The notes under the pieces are model-generated. The model was not told the DNA's origin. It worked only from the letters and a program-made list of their open reading frames with translations, and did no database searches. The position numbers and the translations under genes are program-made. DNA of 64,000 bases from contig NZ_JAAGNZ010000009.1 of assembly GCF_010747415.1 (NCBI RefSeq), positions 1-64,000 on the forward strand, written 5' to 3'. Origin of the DNA: Spirosoma agri. GTDB taxonomy: Bacteria > Bacteroidota > Bacteroidia > Cytophagales > Spirosomataceae. Numbering within the stretch: position 1 is the stretch's first letter; each line of letters starts with the position of its first letter. Shown piece after piece: positions 16,577 through 25,421 of the stretch.

Positions 16577-17389
16577 ATGAAATCCTGCGTAACGATCGCA
16601 TTAGTGCCTCAAGTCCAAACGGGTCCCTGGATCTACTGGAATGATCTGGAAGCGAGCATGGCGAAAGCGGCCGAGTTGGGATTCGATGCGGTCGAGCTGT
16701 TCACGGCTTCAGCGGATGCTCTCACGACTGACCGATTAACCGCGTTGATCGATCAGTTCGGGCTGAATATCGCGGCTGTGGGTACCGGAGCGGGCAAAGT
16801 CGTTCGGGGGCTGACGCTGACTGACCCCGATCCTGTTATTCGAACCAGGGCTATTGCTTTCATTACCGACATGATTGGTTTTGGGGCCAGCGTTGGGGCA
16901 CCCGCCATCATCGGGTCGATGCAGGGAAATGCCGCGCCGGGCCTCGAAAAAGAGCAGGCGCTGACCTGGCTGGCGGAAGGCTTGACCATCCTGGGCAAAC
17001 AGGCCGACGAACAGGGTGTTCCCCTTATCTACGAACCCCTGAACCGGTATGAGACCAATCTGATCAATGATCTGACAACGGGAGCTAGTTTTCTCAGCGG
17101 CCTCCGTACAGAAAACGTTGTGTTGCTAGCCGATTTGTTTCACATGAATATAGAAGAGACGTCAATGGCGGACAGCATTCGTTCGACAGGTGCACGCATT
17201 GGTCACATTCACTTCGCCGACAGCAACCGCCGACCCGTTGGGCTGGGTCACACGGATGTGGATGCGGTGGCTGGTGCGTTAAAGGAAATCGGCTATTCAG
17301 GCTATGTATCAGCCGAAGCGTTTCCGTTTCCTACGCCCGACCAGGCCGCCCGGCAAACGATCCAGTCCTTTCAACACTATTTTAATTAA
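16577..17389 (+). CDS. Sugar isomerase/epimerase, TIM barrel
   Basis: A 270-residue protein of the AP endonuclease 2-like/xylose-isomerase-like family. Metal-ligand regions are visible: LIYEPLNRYE (Glu near 153), LADLFHMNIEE (Asp/His near 187-190), IGHIHFADSNRRPVGLGHTD (His near 212) and SAEAF (Glu near 252). Members interconvert ketoses and aldoses or epimerise ketoses. It follows the zinc dehydrogenase with only 3 bp between. It could act on the keto acid or ketose released by that enzyme. Confidence 0.86.
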   Translation: MKSCVTIALVPQVQTGPWIYWNDLEASMAKAAELGFDAVELFTASADALTTDRLTALIDQFGLNIAAVGTGAGKVVRGLTLTDPDPVIRTRAIAFITDMIGFGASVGAPAIIGSMQGNAAPGLEKEQALTWLAEGLTILGKQADEQGVPLIYEPLNRYETNLINDLTTGASFLSGLRTENVVLLADLFHMNIEETSMADSIRSTGARIGHIHFADSNRRPVGLGHTDVDAVAGALKEIGYSGYVSAEAFPFPTPDQAARQTIQSFQHYFN

Positions 17390-17441
17390 GACGGGGTGCG
17401 CCTACAGCCTCCCGGTCGATCAACTTAAATTCGTAGTACCG

Positions 17442-17795
17442 ATGCAACGATTTTGTCTGGCTCTTGACCTAAAAGACGATCCTGAATTGATCGCCGAGTA
17501 TGAACAGTGGCATGCCAAAGGAAAGGGGTGGCCGGAAGTACGCCGGAATGATCTACAGGCGGGCATTCTGGATTTGCAAATATACCGGACGGCCAACCGG
17601 ATGTTTATGATTCTGGATACCGACGATGAGTTCACCTTCGAAAAGAAAGCCCACCTCGATGCGGGCAATCCACATGTGCAGGAATGGGAGCGGCTCATGT
17701 GGACATTTCAGCAGCCGTTACCCTGGGCGCTGGCGGGTGAAAAGTGGGTAAACATGAAGCAGATTTTTCAGTTTGAGCCGGACGCCCCGGTATAA
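17442..17795 (+). CDS. L-rhamnose/L-fucose mutarotase family protein
   Basis: From ATG 17442 it has 117 residues; an upstream extension of the frame runs through the previous gene and is not used. MQRFCLALDLKDDPELI starts like the family, followed by EYEQWHAKGKGWPEV, DLQIYRTANRMFMILD and a C-terminal FQQPLPWA plus WVNMKQIFQ. The family flips the anomers of L-rhamnose or L-fucose so that the next enzyme receives its preferred form. The pairing with a family that oxidises L-galactose or L-fucose supports a deoxy- or L-hexose route. The gap to the previous gene is 52 bp. Confidence 0.85.
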   Translation: MQRFCLALDLKDDPELIAEYEQWHAKGKGWPEVRRNDLQAGILDLQIYRTANRMFMILDTDDEFTFEKKAHLDAGNPHVQEWERLMWTFQQPLPWALAGEKWVNMKQIFQFEPDAPV

Positions 17796-18238
17796 AGTAC
17801 ACAGCAGCGGCTGGCTGTCGGCGAAGCTCAGCGATCGCGTTGATGCCTCTGATAGGTCTGTAAACCGGTGCGGTAAACAAGTCAATAACCTCTGCGAACG
17901 AACCACGCAGCATACGATAATGACGCTGGCTACGACTTCTTCGGCTGATGAGAAAGCAGTAAACACACGGGTTGGCCTATTCATCTTCTTCCGTTTTGGC
18001 AACGGGCTACCGTTCCTGAAATTAGGGAACCGTTTAGTGAATTTACGGGTCACGTTTAGCGTGAACCCCCTACATTGTGGCTCCTTTTCAACCAATTTTT
18101 GATGGTATTTATTCGATCTCGTATTGGCACACAGACCACCAGTTCTGTGTGCCAATGAGGTAGTTTCCCGGTCGCCATCGTTTATCAAAACCTACGCATC
18201 TCTATCACTTAGGCTCCTGGAAGGGCCTCTTTGTGTCC
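17796..18238. other. Intergenic region, 443 bp
   Basis: Apart from one hairpin at 18123-18156 I see no gene. A frame of about 109 codons at 17773-18102 has no recognisable start context or family features and overlaps the mutarotase end. Confidence 0.55.
18123..18156 (+). terminator. Hairpin, probable end of the sugar operon
   Basis: Perfect 13-bp arms (18123-18135 and 18144-18156) with an 8-nt loop. It lies 328 bp after the mutarotase stop and 82 bp before the next gene. A weak T-run follows (TAGTTT). Confidence 0.55.
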
Positions 18239-19066
18239 ATGAATCAATCGCTATCGGTGTCCGTCAATGTAGTGATCCCTATTTATAAAGTCGAACTTAC
18301 CGAGTACGAGCGCATTTCGCTCACTCAATGCTTACGGGTATTATGTACGTATCCGATCTATCTGGCAGCGCCCCATTCCCTCGATACGTCTGCTTATCAC
18401 AAAATGGGTCCCGATCTTCAGGTCCGTACGTTCGACGATTCTTATTTTACCGACATCCAGGCCTACAATGAGCTTTTATTGTCGGAACACTTTTACGAAG
18501 CATTTAATGATCAGGAGTACATGCTGATCTATCAATTGGACGCTTTTGTATTTCGGGATGAGCTACCGTACTGGTGCGGGCAGTCCTATGATTACATAGG
18601 TGCCCCTATACTGCGAGACCGCGATTTCTACGGGTGGTTTGACCGGCAGGATTTTACCATACGCCAACAAATTGCCACCTGGTTCAACCTAAAGAAAGCG
18701 GACGGTCAAACCCCTCGCGAAATTATCTCCCTAAATAGGGTAGGTAATGGAGGATTCTCGTTGCGACGTGTAGCGGCAATGGTCAACGGTTTGAGAAAGC
18801 GCAAAAGCAAAGTCGATCTCTACCTGAGTAACTCGCTGTATCAGTACAACGAGGATGTGTTCTGGAGCATCGAGGTCAACCGGTACTGGCCTCACCTCCG
18901 GATTCCACCCTACTCGAAGGCGCTTCATTTTTCGATCGAATTTTTTCCCCAGTGGGCAGTCGAACACTATAATCAGGGTACTCTGCCATTCGGGTGCCAC
19001 GCTTGGGACACTCACGGAACAGACTATTGGCGCTCCATTTTTTTGACATATGGTTATCAAATTTAA
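18239..19066 (+). CDS. DUF5672-type glycosyltransferase-like protein
   Basis: From ATG 18239 it has 275 residues; a GTG 6 bp upstream is in frame and less likely. The protein starts VSVNVVIPIYKVEL, has YMLIYQLDAFVFRDEL with the acidic pair near residue 105, then YDYIGAPIL and NGGFSLRR near residue 175. These are the marks of DUF5672, a GT-A-like family often found in polysaccharide and glycoprotein loci. It would transfer a sugar in the cytoplasm. The next gene, 51 bp on, is a GT4 glycosyltransferase, and the two are likely cotranscribed. Confidence 0.8.
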   Translation: MNQSLSVSVNVVIPIYKVELTEYERISLTQCLRVLCTYPIYLAAPHSLDTSAYHKMGPDLQVRTFDDSYFTDIQAYNELLLSEHFYEAFNDQEYMLIYQLDAFVFRDELPYWCGQSYDYIGAPILRDRDFYGWFDRQDFTIRQQIATWFNLKKADGQTPREIISLNRVGNGGFSLRRVAAMVNGLRKRKSKVDLYLSNSLYQYNEDVFWSIEVNRYWPHLRIPPYSKALHFSIEFFPQWAVEHYNQGTLPFGCHAWDTHGTDYWRSIFLTYGYQI

Positions 19067-19117
19067 CTACCCACCGCTATCATAAACCCATTCTTCAATA
19101 CCGTCCTTGACATTAAT

Positions 19118-20356
19118 ATGTTAGGTATGGGCTACTATTATCGTAAATCTCGCACAGGGGTCAGCCGCGTTGCGGAACGCTTACTGATGGGCTTGTGGCA
19201 GCGGGAAGATGTTCATCTGAAGCTGGCAGCGTCCTCTCATTTACCGGAAGCGATGCGGTATGCACACAGCATCTTCGGTAAGAAAGAGCCTGTTTTTATC
19301 AATAGGGGGATCGAGCGTCGTCAGGCAATGATCGAAAACGAACTCTTACAACCCTTTCCGCAGGATAGCCTACCCTCGAAAGTAATTCGCGAATGCTTTT
19401 ATCAGACAAAAAAGATGCTACGCGCTGAACGGGCTCATTTCGATGCTCGTCAGTGGCCATCGGGAACAATTTACCACTCACCCTTTTATGCCATCCCCGC
19501 CGAAATCGCTGCGTGTAACTCCGTTCAGACCGTACAGACCGTGTATGACCTGATTCCAATTTTTCACCCCGAATGGTTTCCGGATGGCGATCAATCCGTT
19601 CAGTTAATGCTGAAGGCCCTGGGTAACGAAACCCAGGTAGTAACCGTGTCTGAAGCGACCAAAGCTGACCTTTGTAACTATACGGGTATCGATCCGGCCC
19701 GAGTAACACCTATTCACTTAGCGGCTGTATCCAGTTTGTTTTATCCGGTTCACGATCAAGCTGTTTTGCAAGCTATTCGCCATCGATACCACCTGGGCGA
19801 TTCCCCTTATTTTCTCAGTCTGGCCACTTTCGAGCCACGTAAGAACCTGGATCACTTAATTCGCTGTTTTATTGACGTAGCCGAAAGTAACGCCATTACC
19901 AGCGACACCAAGCTTGTTCTGGTAGGCGTTCGAGGATGGAAGTTCGATAAAATTATGGCGGAATTGGCAAAACACACTGCCATGCGTGAACGCATCATTG
20001 TCACGGGTTTTGTACCCGACGATCAATTGGCACCCTTGTATTCTGGTGCTCTGGGCTTCGTTTATCCTTCTTTGTACGAGGGCTTCGGCTTACCACCGTT
20101 AGAAGCGATGCAATGCGGTTTACCCGTTATCGTCTCAGACATTCCATCCATCAATGAAGTAGTCGGAACGGCAGGTATCAGCGTACCGCCCACCGATGCA
20201 TCTGCCCTTTGCGAGGCTCTTGTCAAGGTGGCCAACGTAGGGCGGATACGGGAAACGATGGCTGCGCAGTCTCTACAGCGAGCCAAGTTATTTTCCTGGG
20301 AAACGTTTATCCAGAATCACGTGACCTTATATGAACGCATGCCGGCTGCTCGGTAA
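19118..20356 (+). CDS. Glycosyltransferase family 4
   Basis: A 412-residue GT-B enzyme. The N-terminal half has the glycine/basic start GYYYRKSRTGVSRVAERLL, and HSPFYAIPAE and TVYDLIPIFHPEWF lie before the interdomain linker. The C-terminal half has YFLSLATFEPRKNLDHLIR near residue 226, GFVPDDQLAPLYSGA near 298 and the donor-binding EGFGLPPLEAMQCGLPVIVS near 322. This E-x7-E pattern is that of retaining GT4 enzymes that use NDP-mannose or related donors. It likely extends a surface glycan together with the DUF5672 protein. No polymerase, flippase or export gene is adjacent, so the final product is unknown. Confidence 0.9.
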   Translation: MLGMGYYYRKSRTGVSRVAERLLMGLWQREDVHLKLAASSHLPEAMRYAHSIFGKKEPVFINRGIERRQAMIENELLQPFPQDSLPSKVIRECFYQTKKMLRAERAHFDARQWPSGTIYHSPFYAIPAEIAACNSVQTVQTVYDLIPIFHPEWFPDGDQSVQLMLKALGNETQVVTVSEATKADLCNYTGIDPARVTPIHLAAVSSLFYPVHDQAVLQAIRHRYHLGDSPYFLSLATFEPRKNLDHLIRCFIDVAESNAITSDTKLVLVGVRGWKFDKIMAELAKHTAMRERIIVTGFVPDDQLAPLYSGALGFVYPSLYEGFGLPPLEAMQCGLPVIVSDIPSINEVVGTAGISVPPTDASALCEALVKVANVGRIRETMAAQSLQRAKLFSWETFIQNHVTLYERMPAAR

Positions 20357-20804
20357 AATCCGGAGTAAAGTTCACTAACTAGCCAAGAGCAGAAAAAATC
20401 TGTTACAACGGAAGAAGCGAAGCGATAATACCCCAAAACGCCCGAACGATCCACTGACTGGTTCCAGTTTTTTATCGATCAAAAACCAGTAGATATTACA
20501 ACGGTGCCGAAAGAAGGGACCTGGGTAAGAGTCTACTCATCCTGATACCAACACAAGTCTGAACCAATGCCGGATCAGACGGGAGCGAGGCAATCTTACA
20601 GAAGCCCCGTGTCCGCTAGTTGGCCTTCCGGGTAGTAGGCTGGTGTAGAATGACTGGTGCATTTGGAGGAAGTTGCCTACTCCACTATGGGTAGTGTCCA
20701 CCGGACCACGGCTTCGTTCAGATCAATAAGGATTCTGCGTCTGTAGACATGTCGAAGGGGACGAGTGCACCGGGAAACCGAATGCGTTGCTAACAGGCAA
20801 TTGA
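20357..20804. other. Intergenic region, 448 bp, between convergent genes
   Basis: It lies between the GT4 gene (plus) and the cupin gene (minus). I see no gene or convincing terminator. GGGTAGT occurs at 20630 and 20689, a heptamer also seen in the promoter regions of the following cluster. Confidence 0.5.
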
Positions 20805-21293
20805 TTACTTCCTGATGTTGGTATACTCCTCATCCGTGACGGGCTTCATCCAGGTTACTCGGCCTTTAGTTGTATTCGGCGTAACGGCCACTTGCATAAA
20901 TCCGACGGTGGGGGAAGCGCCATGCCAATGGGGTACGTTTGGAGGACATTTCACCGCGTCGCCTTTCCTCAGGATTTGGATGGACTTTCCCTGCTCCTGA
21001 TAGTAGCCAATGCCCCCCATCGCCAGTAGCACCTGTCCACCCGCGTGGCTATGCCAGTGCGAACGGGCACCCGGTTCGAAGGTTACGTAGCCTACCGGAA
21101 TGTTGAAGGCACTGTCAGGCTCAATCAACTGCTGCACCCAAACGGTTCCGGTGAAGTTACGGGTCGGTGCTCGCTGTCCCTTCGGAAAAATAGCGTCGGT
21201 ATCGGACCTGGTTTCCGTTTGGGCGCTTGCGCCTAAACGGGCTAAAATCACCAGCAAAATGGTAAATCGTAATGCGCTTGCGTTGTTCTTCAT
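20805..21293 (-). CDS. Exported cupin-domain protein
   Basis: A 162-residue protein with a signal peptide ending GASA-Q near residue 24. The cupin motifs are clear: motif 1 GARSHWHSHAGGQVLLAMGG near residue 76, with three His and a later Gln in place of Glu; motif 2 GDAVKCPPNVPHWHG near residue 112. It should bind a metal in the periplasm. It is the last gene of a minus-strand run starting at 26615. Such small cupins accompany carboxymuconolactone decarboxylase-like proteins in many Bacteroidota clusters. The reaction is not known. Confidence 0.85.
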   Translation of the reverse strand: MKNNASALRFTILLVILARLGASAQTETRSDTDAIFPKGQRAPTRNFTGTVWVQQLIEPDSAFNIPVGYVTFEPGARSHWHSHAGGQVLLAMGGIGYYQEQGKSIQILRKGDAVKCPPNVPHWHGASPTVGFMQVAVTPNTTKGRVTWMKPVTDEEYTNIRK

Positions 21294-21336
21294 TCCGTTG
21301 TGTTAAAACGCTACTTTTTGCGTATTCCTGTGCTGT

Positions 21337-22059
21337 TTAATACGTTGATGCGATTAGCTGCGTCAGAACCGCCCGCCCGGCCTGGGCTTCCGCGGTACCG
21401 ATACTCATCCCGATCAGGTCAAATGCCTGTTTTAGTTGCGGTTCGGTCAGACCCACGTGCAAACAAATACCCAGGTGGCTTTGCAGCATGGGCTCGACAC
21501 TACCGATGCTGGCAAGTACCGAAATGGTCGTTAGCTCCCGGTCGCTATAACTAAGCACATCGCGCTCAAACAGATCGGCAAACAGGTGTTCTTTGAGAAA
21601 TACCTCGATTTCGGGACTGAAGGCCGCATAGCCTTTTTTAGGTCCGGTTTCCGGCTGACCAGTGAGTTGTTCGAGCGTTTTTTTACCGCGCTCGTACTTC
21701 GACTCCCGGCTGGTGATCGGCGAGGCTGCCTTACCCATTTTGTCAGTAATGCCTTTTTTCTTCCGCTCATCCAGCACGGTCATCAGCGTTTGCAACCCTC
21801 GAATGCTCCGGGGAAATCCGCAATAGGCGTACAGATGCACCAGCACTTCCTTGATTTCATTGACCGTCAGCCCTGCATCCAGGCCCGTATGCAGGGCGGG
21901 TTGTAGTTTTTGCAGGTCGCCTTTGGCGGTGAGGGCGGAGATGACAACAATGCGTTGCTGGGTTGGTGACAGGGTAGTTTGTTGATTCATCTGATTTTGA
22001 GCGTTAAGCTGAGTAGCGATGAACCAGCTGACGATCATACCGAAGAAAGCAATGCGCAT
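21337..22059 (-). CDS. Exported carboxymuconolactone decarboxylase-like protein
   Basis: A 240-residue protein with a signal peptide ending NAQ near residue 21. Two CMD-like halves are visible: VISALTAKGDLQKLQPALHT with a following VHLYAYCGFPRS at about 40-90, and SDRELTTISVLASIGSVEPM with LKQAFDLIGMSIG at about 175-230. The family includes decarboxylases and AhpD-like peroxidase partners; the AhpD CxxC pair is absent, since only one Cys is in the first half. It lies 45 bp after the hydrolase gene and 43 bp before the cupin. Export to the periplasm is unusual for the family. Confidence 0.85.
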   Translation of the reverse strand: MRIAFFGMIVSWFIATQLNAQNQMNQQTTLSPTQQRIVVISALTAKGDLQKLQPALHTGLDAGLTVNEIKEVLVHLYAYCGFPRSIRGLQTLMTVLDERKKKGITDKMGKAASPITSRESKYERGKKTLEQLTGQPETGPKKGYAAFSPEIEVFLKEHLFADLFERDVLSYSDRELTTISVLASIGSVEPMLQSHLGICLHVGLTEPQLKQAFDLIGMSIGTAEAQAGRAVLTQLIASTY

Positions 22060-22104
22060 ACGTTTGGTGAAGAATAGGGTAGTTACAATCGAAATGAAAG
22101 CTCG

Positions 22105-23193
22105 TTAATCCAGCTTATTCTCCTTCAGAAATTTAGCCATCAGATCCGCGATCTGGATGTTGTTGAGATCGGAAAACGGAAAATGGGTATTGCCCTTGAT
22201 GCCTATTTCAGGCAGGTGCACGACCTGCGCATGGCCTCCGTGTTTGTTGACGGTCGCGGCCCAAAGCCTTGCCATCTCCAGTCCGGCCCGCCAATGGTCT
22301 TTGTTCCACACGGTCGTTGGCTGGTCAGCAATGTTGTCGCCGTAATAGATGATGATCGGAATTTTGGTGAGCTTCGTAAAATCCGACAGAGGTATCTCAA
22401 CGCCTTTCAATTCACCAAACAGGCTGGTCGACTGAATGGGTTTGGGTAATTCGCCCGCCGGAAAAACAAAACTGCTGAAGGGTTCGTAGGCGACAACGGC
22501 CTTCACGTTTTCGTTTTTTATCGCCGTAAACCAGCCAACCCCTCCTCCCTGCGAATGGGTAATCAGGATACCTCCGCCAATTCGATCGACTAGTTTCGAA
22601 CACGCCTTGGAGACAACAGTCGCGTCGAAAGCCCCCGTATTGGGCGTCATCTGCCGAAAAAACTGCTCCAGCGAAGCAGTATCCTTCGGAAACTGACTAC
22701 CGGCAAAATAATCGGGATAGTTGCCAATCCGGAACTGCGTAAACCAGAACTGTTCGTCCAGCGTAGGCGTAATCGTTGTCGAAACCAGACTCTTTCCGGC
22801 TTCGCCCCGCCTGGGCTGATCCAGTAAATAAACCCCAAAACCCCGTCGGAGAAAGATTGTCTGAAAGCCTTCCCGTCCATCGGGGGTCGATTCCCACGTT
22901 TTTTTGGATTCGGCGGCCCCGTGCAGAAAGACCAGCGGGTATTTACGGGGGTTGGGCGGAATCTGATAAAACACATAGGCGTGATCGCCGTGCAAGGTCT
23001 GCCCCTGGGGTTTCAGGGCATTCGTCAGCTCAAATTTACCGGGCTCGGTTAGGCTGGTTCCGCCAACCAGGAAACTACCCTGTTGTTGTAGGGTCAACAA
23101 ACCCGTTTGCCGGCTTGTGCGATTCATGGCACAAGCCGATACGAGCAGGGTTAGGCCGGTAAGCAGCAACACGCTGAATTTCTGTTGTTTCAT
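22105..23193 (-). CDS. Alpha/beta hydrolase lipoprotein
   Basis: A 362-residue protein with a lipoprotein signal ending LVSAC (Cys21). The hydrolase fold is shown by YPLVFLHGAAESKKTW (oxyanion HG) near residue 91, the nucleophile elbow THSQGGG near residue 213, and a late His in GNTHFPFSD near residue 342. It resembles secreted esterases annotated as alpha/beta fold hydrolases next to CMD proteins. It should sit in the periplasm or at the outer membrane. It starts 50 bp after the molybdenum hydroxylase gene. Substrate unknown; an ester or lactone is likely. Confidence 0.86.
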   Translation of the reverse strand: MKQQKFSVLLLTGLTLLVSACAMNRTSRQTGLLTLQQQGSFLVGGTSLTEPGKFELTNALKPQGQTLHGDHAYVFYQIPPNPRKYPLVFLHGAAESKKTWESTPDGREGFQTIFLRRGFGVYLLDQPRRGEAGKSLVSTTITPTLDEQFWFTQFRIGNYPDYFAGSQFPKDTASLEQFFRQMTPNTGAFDATVVSKACSKLVDRIGGGILITHSQGGGVGWFTAIKNENVKAVVAYEPFSSFVFPAGELPKPIQSTSLFGELKGVEIPLSDFTKLTKIPIIIYYGDNIADQPTTVWNKDHWRAGLEMARLWAATVNKHGGHAQVVHLPEIGIKGNTHFPFSDLNNIQIADLMAKFLKENKLD

Positions 23194-23243
23194 GCCGTTA
23201 ATTTACTCAGCGAATCAGTCGTCTTTCGCTCATTTATCGTCGC

Positions 23244-25400
23244 CTATACCGCGGCCAGACTAAAAGGCAGCTTACGGATGCGCTTGCCGGTCAGATCGAA
23301 GATGGCATTGGTCAGGGCTGGCGCAAAGGCGGGTAAACCGGGTTCGCCGACACCGCCCGCTGGTTCGTCGTTGTCCATGACATACACATCAATGGGCGGA
23401 ATGTCGGGAATGCGGGGTAGTTGATACGAGTAAAAATTCTTGTCCACCGGCACACCATCCTTGAACGTTACCTGATGCTGGGTAGCCGCCCCCAGCGCCA
23501 TAACGATAGACCCTTCTACCTGCGCCTTGACGGTATCGGGGTTGACGTACCAGCCGCAATCCATAACGGCCCAGACATGGTCGATCTTCACCTGACCATT
23601 CTGCCCTTTCGATACTTTTACAACGTGCCCAACGGTACTGGCAAAGCATTCGGTGATGGCCATACCGTAGCCCTCACCCGGTTTACGGGTCTTCCAGCCC
23701 GACACCTCGGCTAACTTGTCAAGTTGTCGGTGCAACCGCTCGTCGGGCAGGTGGTCCCGGCGGAACGCCATCGGATCTTTCCCCGATTCATGGGCCAGTT
23801 CGTCGATAAAACTTTCGTAGGCAAAGCCGTTGGTGGAGGCATACACGGATCGCCACCACATCGTCGGAATGGGGGTTTCGAAGGGAACGTCCGCAATGCT
23901 CAGGTTTTTGATGCTGTCGGCGTAGGGTTTCAAAAAACCTTCCGAAGTGCTGCGGTTGGCTTTGTCTTTCGGACCACCACGCCAGTGATCGTTGTTCTGA
24001 CCGGCCATGCGTAGCTTGAACGCGCTGATCTTTCCGTTGTCGACAACGCCCTCGCAGCGGTACGAAATACCGGGCCGGTAGGGGCCTTGGGTGGCGTCAT
24101 CCTCGCGGGTCCAGACCACCTGTACGGGCGCTTTTATCTCTTTGGAAATCACCGCAGCTTCGTGCGGATAATCCATGAACGCTTTCCGACCAAATCCCCC
24201 GCCCAGAAACGTCATGTGAACGATCACTTTTTCGCGATCCAATCCCATCTCTTTGCTGACCGCATCCTGCACCCATTCCGGAGCCTGAATAGGTCCCCAG
24301 ATTTCGAGCTTATCGTCCTGATAATGAGCCGTACAGTTCAGGGGTTCCATGCAGGCGTGGTACTGATAGGGCGTTTCGTACACCACATCCAGTTTCTTCG
24401 GAGCCTGAGCGAGGATGGCTGACGCATCGCCCTGCTGCTTGAACGAAAGCCCTTCCTGCGTTTGTAGCGCCTGCTTCTGGCGGGTAAAAATCTCGTCGGT
24501 GCTCAGGTGTTCGAATCCGCTATCGTCCCAGGTTACCGTCAAGGCTTTCTTTCCTTCCAAAGCTGCCCAGGTTGAGGTAGCCACCACCGCAACGCCCTCA
24601 CGGTAGGTGTTAAAAACCAGCATTTTGGTCTTGAACACGTGTTTGACACCAGGAATTTTGCGGGCGGCTGTGTCGTCGAAACTCTTGACTTTACCACGAA
24701 GGCGGGGGTTCCGCTCCACGGCAGCATACAACATACCCGGAAGCGTTTTGTCCAGCCCAAACGTGGCCGTACCATTGGTTTTCAATTTGGTATCCAATCG
24801 ACGGAGCGGCTTGCCAACGAGCTTGTAGTCGGATCGCTTTTTCAGGACGACGTTCTTGGGCGTTTCCAGCTTCATGGCGTCTGCCACCAGCTCCCTGTAG
24901 TGAAGCCGCTTCGCCGTTGGCCGATGAATAACCTGTCCCGATTCGGCATAACAGTCGGCGGTAGGCACGTTCCATTTGGCCGCGGCAGCCCCAATCAGCA
25001 TCTGGCGGGCCGTGGCTCCCAGCGTCAGTAAGTTTTTATACGAGCCCCGTACCGTCGAACTGCCCCCGGTGACCTGGCTGCCGTATTTTTTGTTGTCGCC
25101 TTTGGCAAAAACGATATTCACTTTATCCAGGTCAACTTCAAGCTCTTCCGCGATCATTTGGGGAATGGCCTGATAAACACCCTGCCCCATTTCGGCCCGG
25201 TGTGAGAAGATGGTGACCTGGCCGGACGGTTCGATATGAACCCAGGCATTCATTTCAACCCCGAAACGATCGGCTTCGGCGGCCTTGATGATTTCGGCTT
25301 CTTCCGCACTGGCGGGGATATAAAAACCCAGTGACAGCGCCAGACCGGTCAGGCCCGAAGCTTTCAGGAAATTGCGTCTGGATACGGGTTGTGTGTCCAT
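23244..25400 (-). CDS. Molybdopterin-binding subunit of a periplasmic aldehyde/isoquinoline oxidoreductase
   Basis: A 718-residue catalytic subunit of the xanthine dehydrogenase family, IorB-like. A twin-arginine signal SRRNFLKASG lies at residues 8-17, so it is exported folded. Motifs: RAEMGQGVYQAIPQMIAEEL near residue 70, GGGFGRKAF near residue 400 for the cofactor, and GEPGLPAFAPAL near residue 690 with the catalytic Glu. The family hydroxylates aldehydes or N-heterocycles using water and passes electrons through a 2Fe-2S subunit. That subunit is encoded at 26615-26127 and a dihaem cytochrome lies between, so all three form one complex. Confidence 0.93.
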   Translation of the reverse strand: MDTQPVSRRNFLKASGLTGLALSLGFYIPASAEEAEIIKAAEADRFGVEMNAWVHIEPSGQVTIFSHRAEMGQGVYQAIPQMIAEELEVDLDKVNIVFAKGDNKKYGSQVTGGSSTVRGSYKNLLTLGATARQMLIGAAAAKWNVPTADCYAESGQVIHRPTAKRLHYRELVADAMKLETPKNVVLKKRSDYKLVGKPLRRLDTKLKTNGTATFGLDKTLPGMLYAAVERNPRLRGKVKSFDDTAARKIPGVKHVFKTKMLVFNTYREGVAVVATSTWAALEGKKALTVTWDDSGFEHLSTDEIFTRQKQALQTQEGLSFKQQGDASAILAQAPKKLDVVYETPYQYHACMEPLNCTAHYQDDKLEIWGPIQAPEWVQDAVSKEMGLDREKVIVHMTFLGGGFGRKAFMDYPHEAAVISKEIKAPVQVVWTREDDATQGPYRPGISYRCEGVVDNGKISAFKLRMAGQNNDHWRGGPKDKANRSTSEGFLKPYADSIKNLSIADVPFETPIPTMWWRSVYASTNGFAYESFIDELAHESGKDPMAFRRDHLPDERLHRQLDKLAEVSGWKTRKPGEGYGMAITECFASTVGHVVKVSKGQNGQVKIDHVWAVMDCGWYVNPDTVKAQVEGSIVMALGAATQHQVTFKDGVPVDKNFYSYQLPRIPDIPPIDVYVMDNDEPAGGVGEPGLPAFAPALTNAIFDLTGKRIRKLPFSLAAV

Positions 25401-25421
25401 CGTGTTGTTTGCCGAAGGCGA

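Noticed and set aside
17773-18102. 109-codon plus-strand frame
   Set aside because: It overlaps the mutarotase end, has no recognisable features and no start context.
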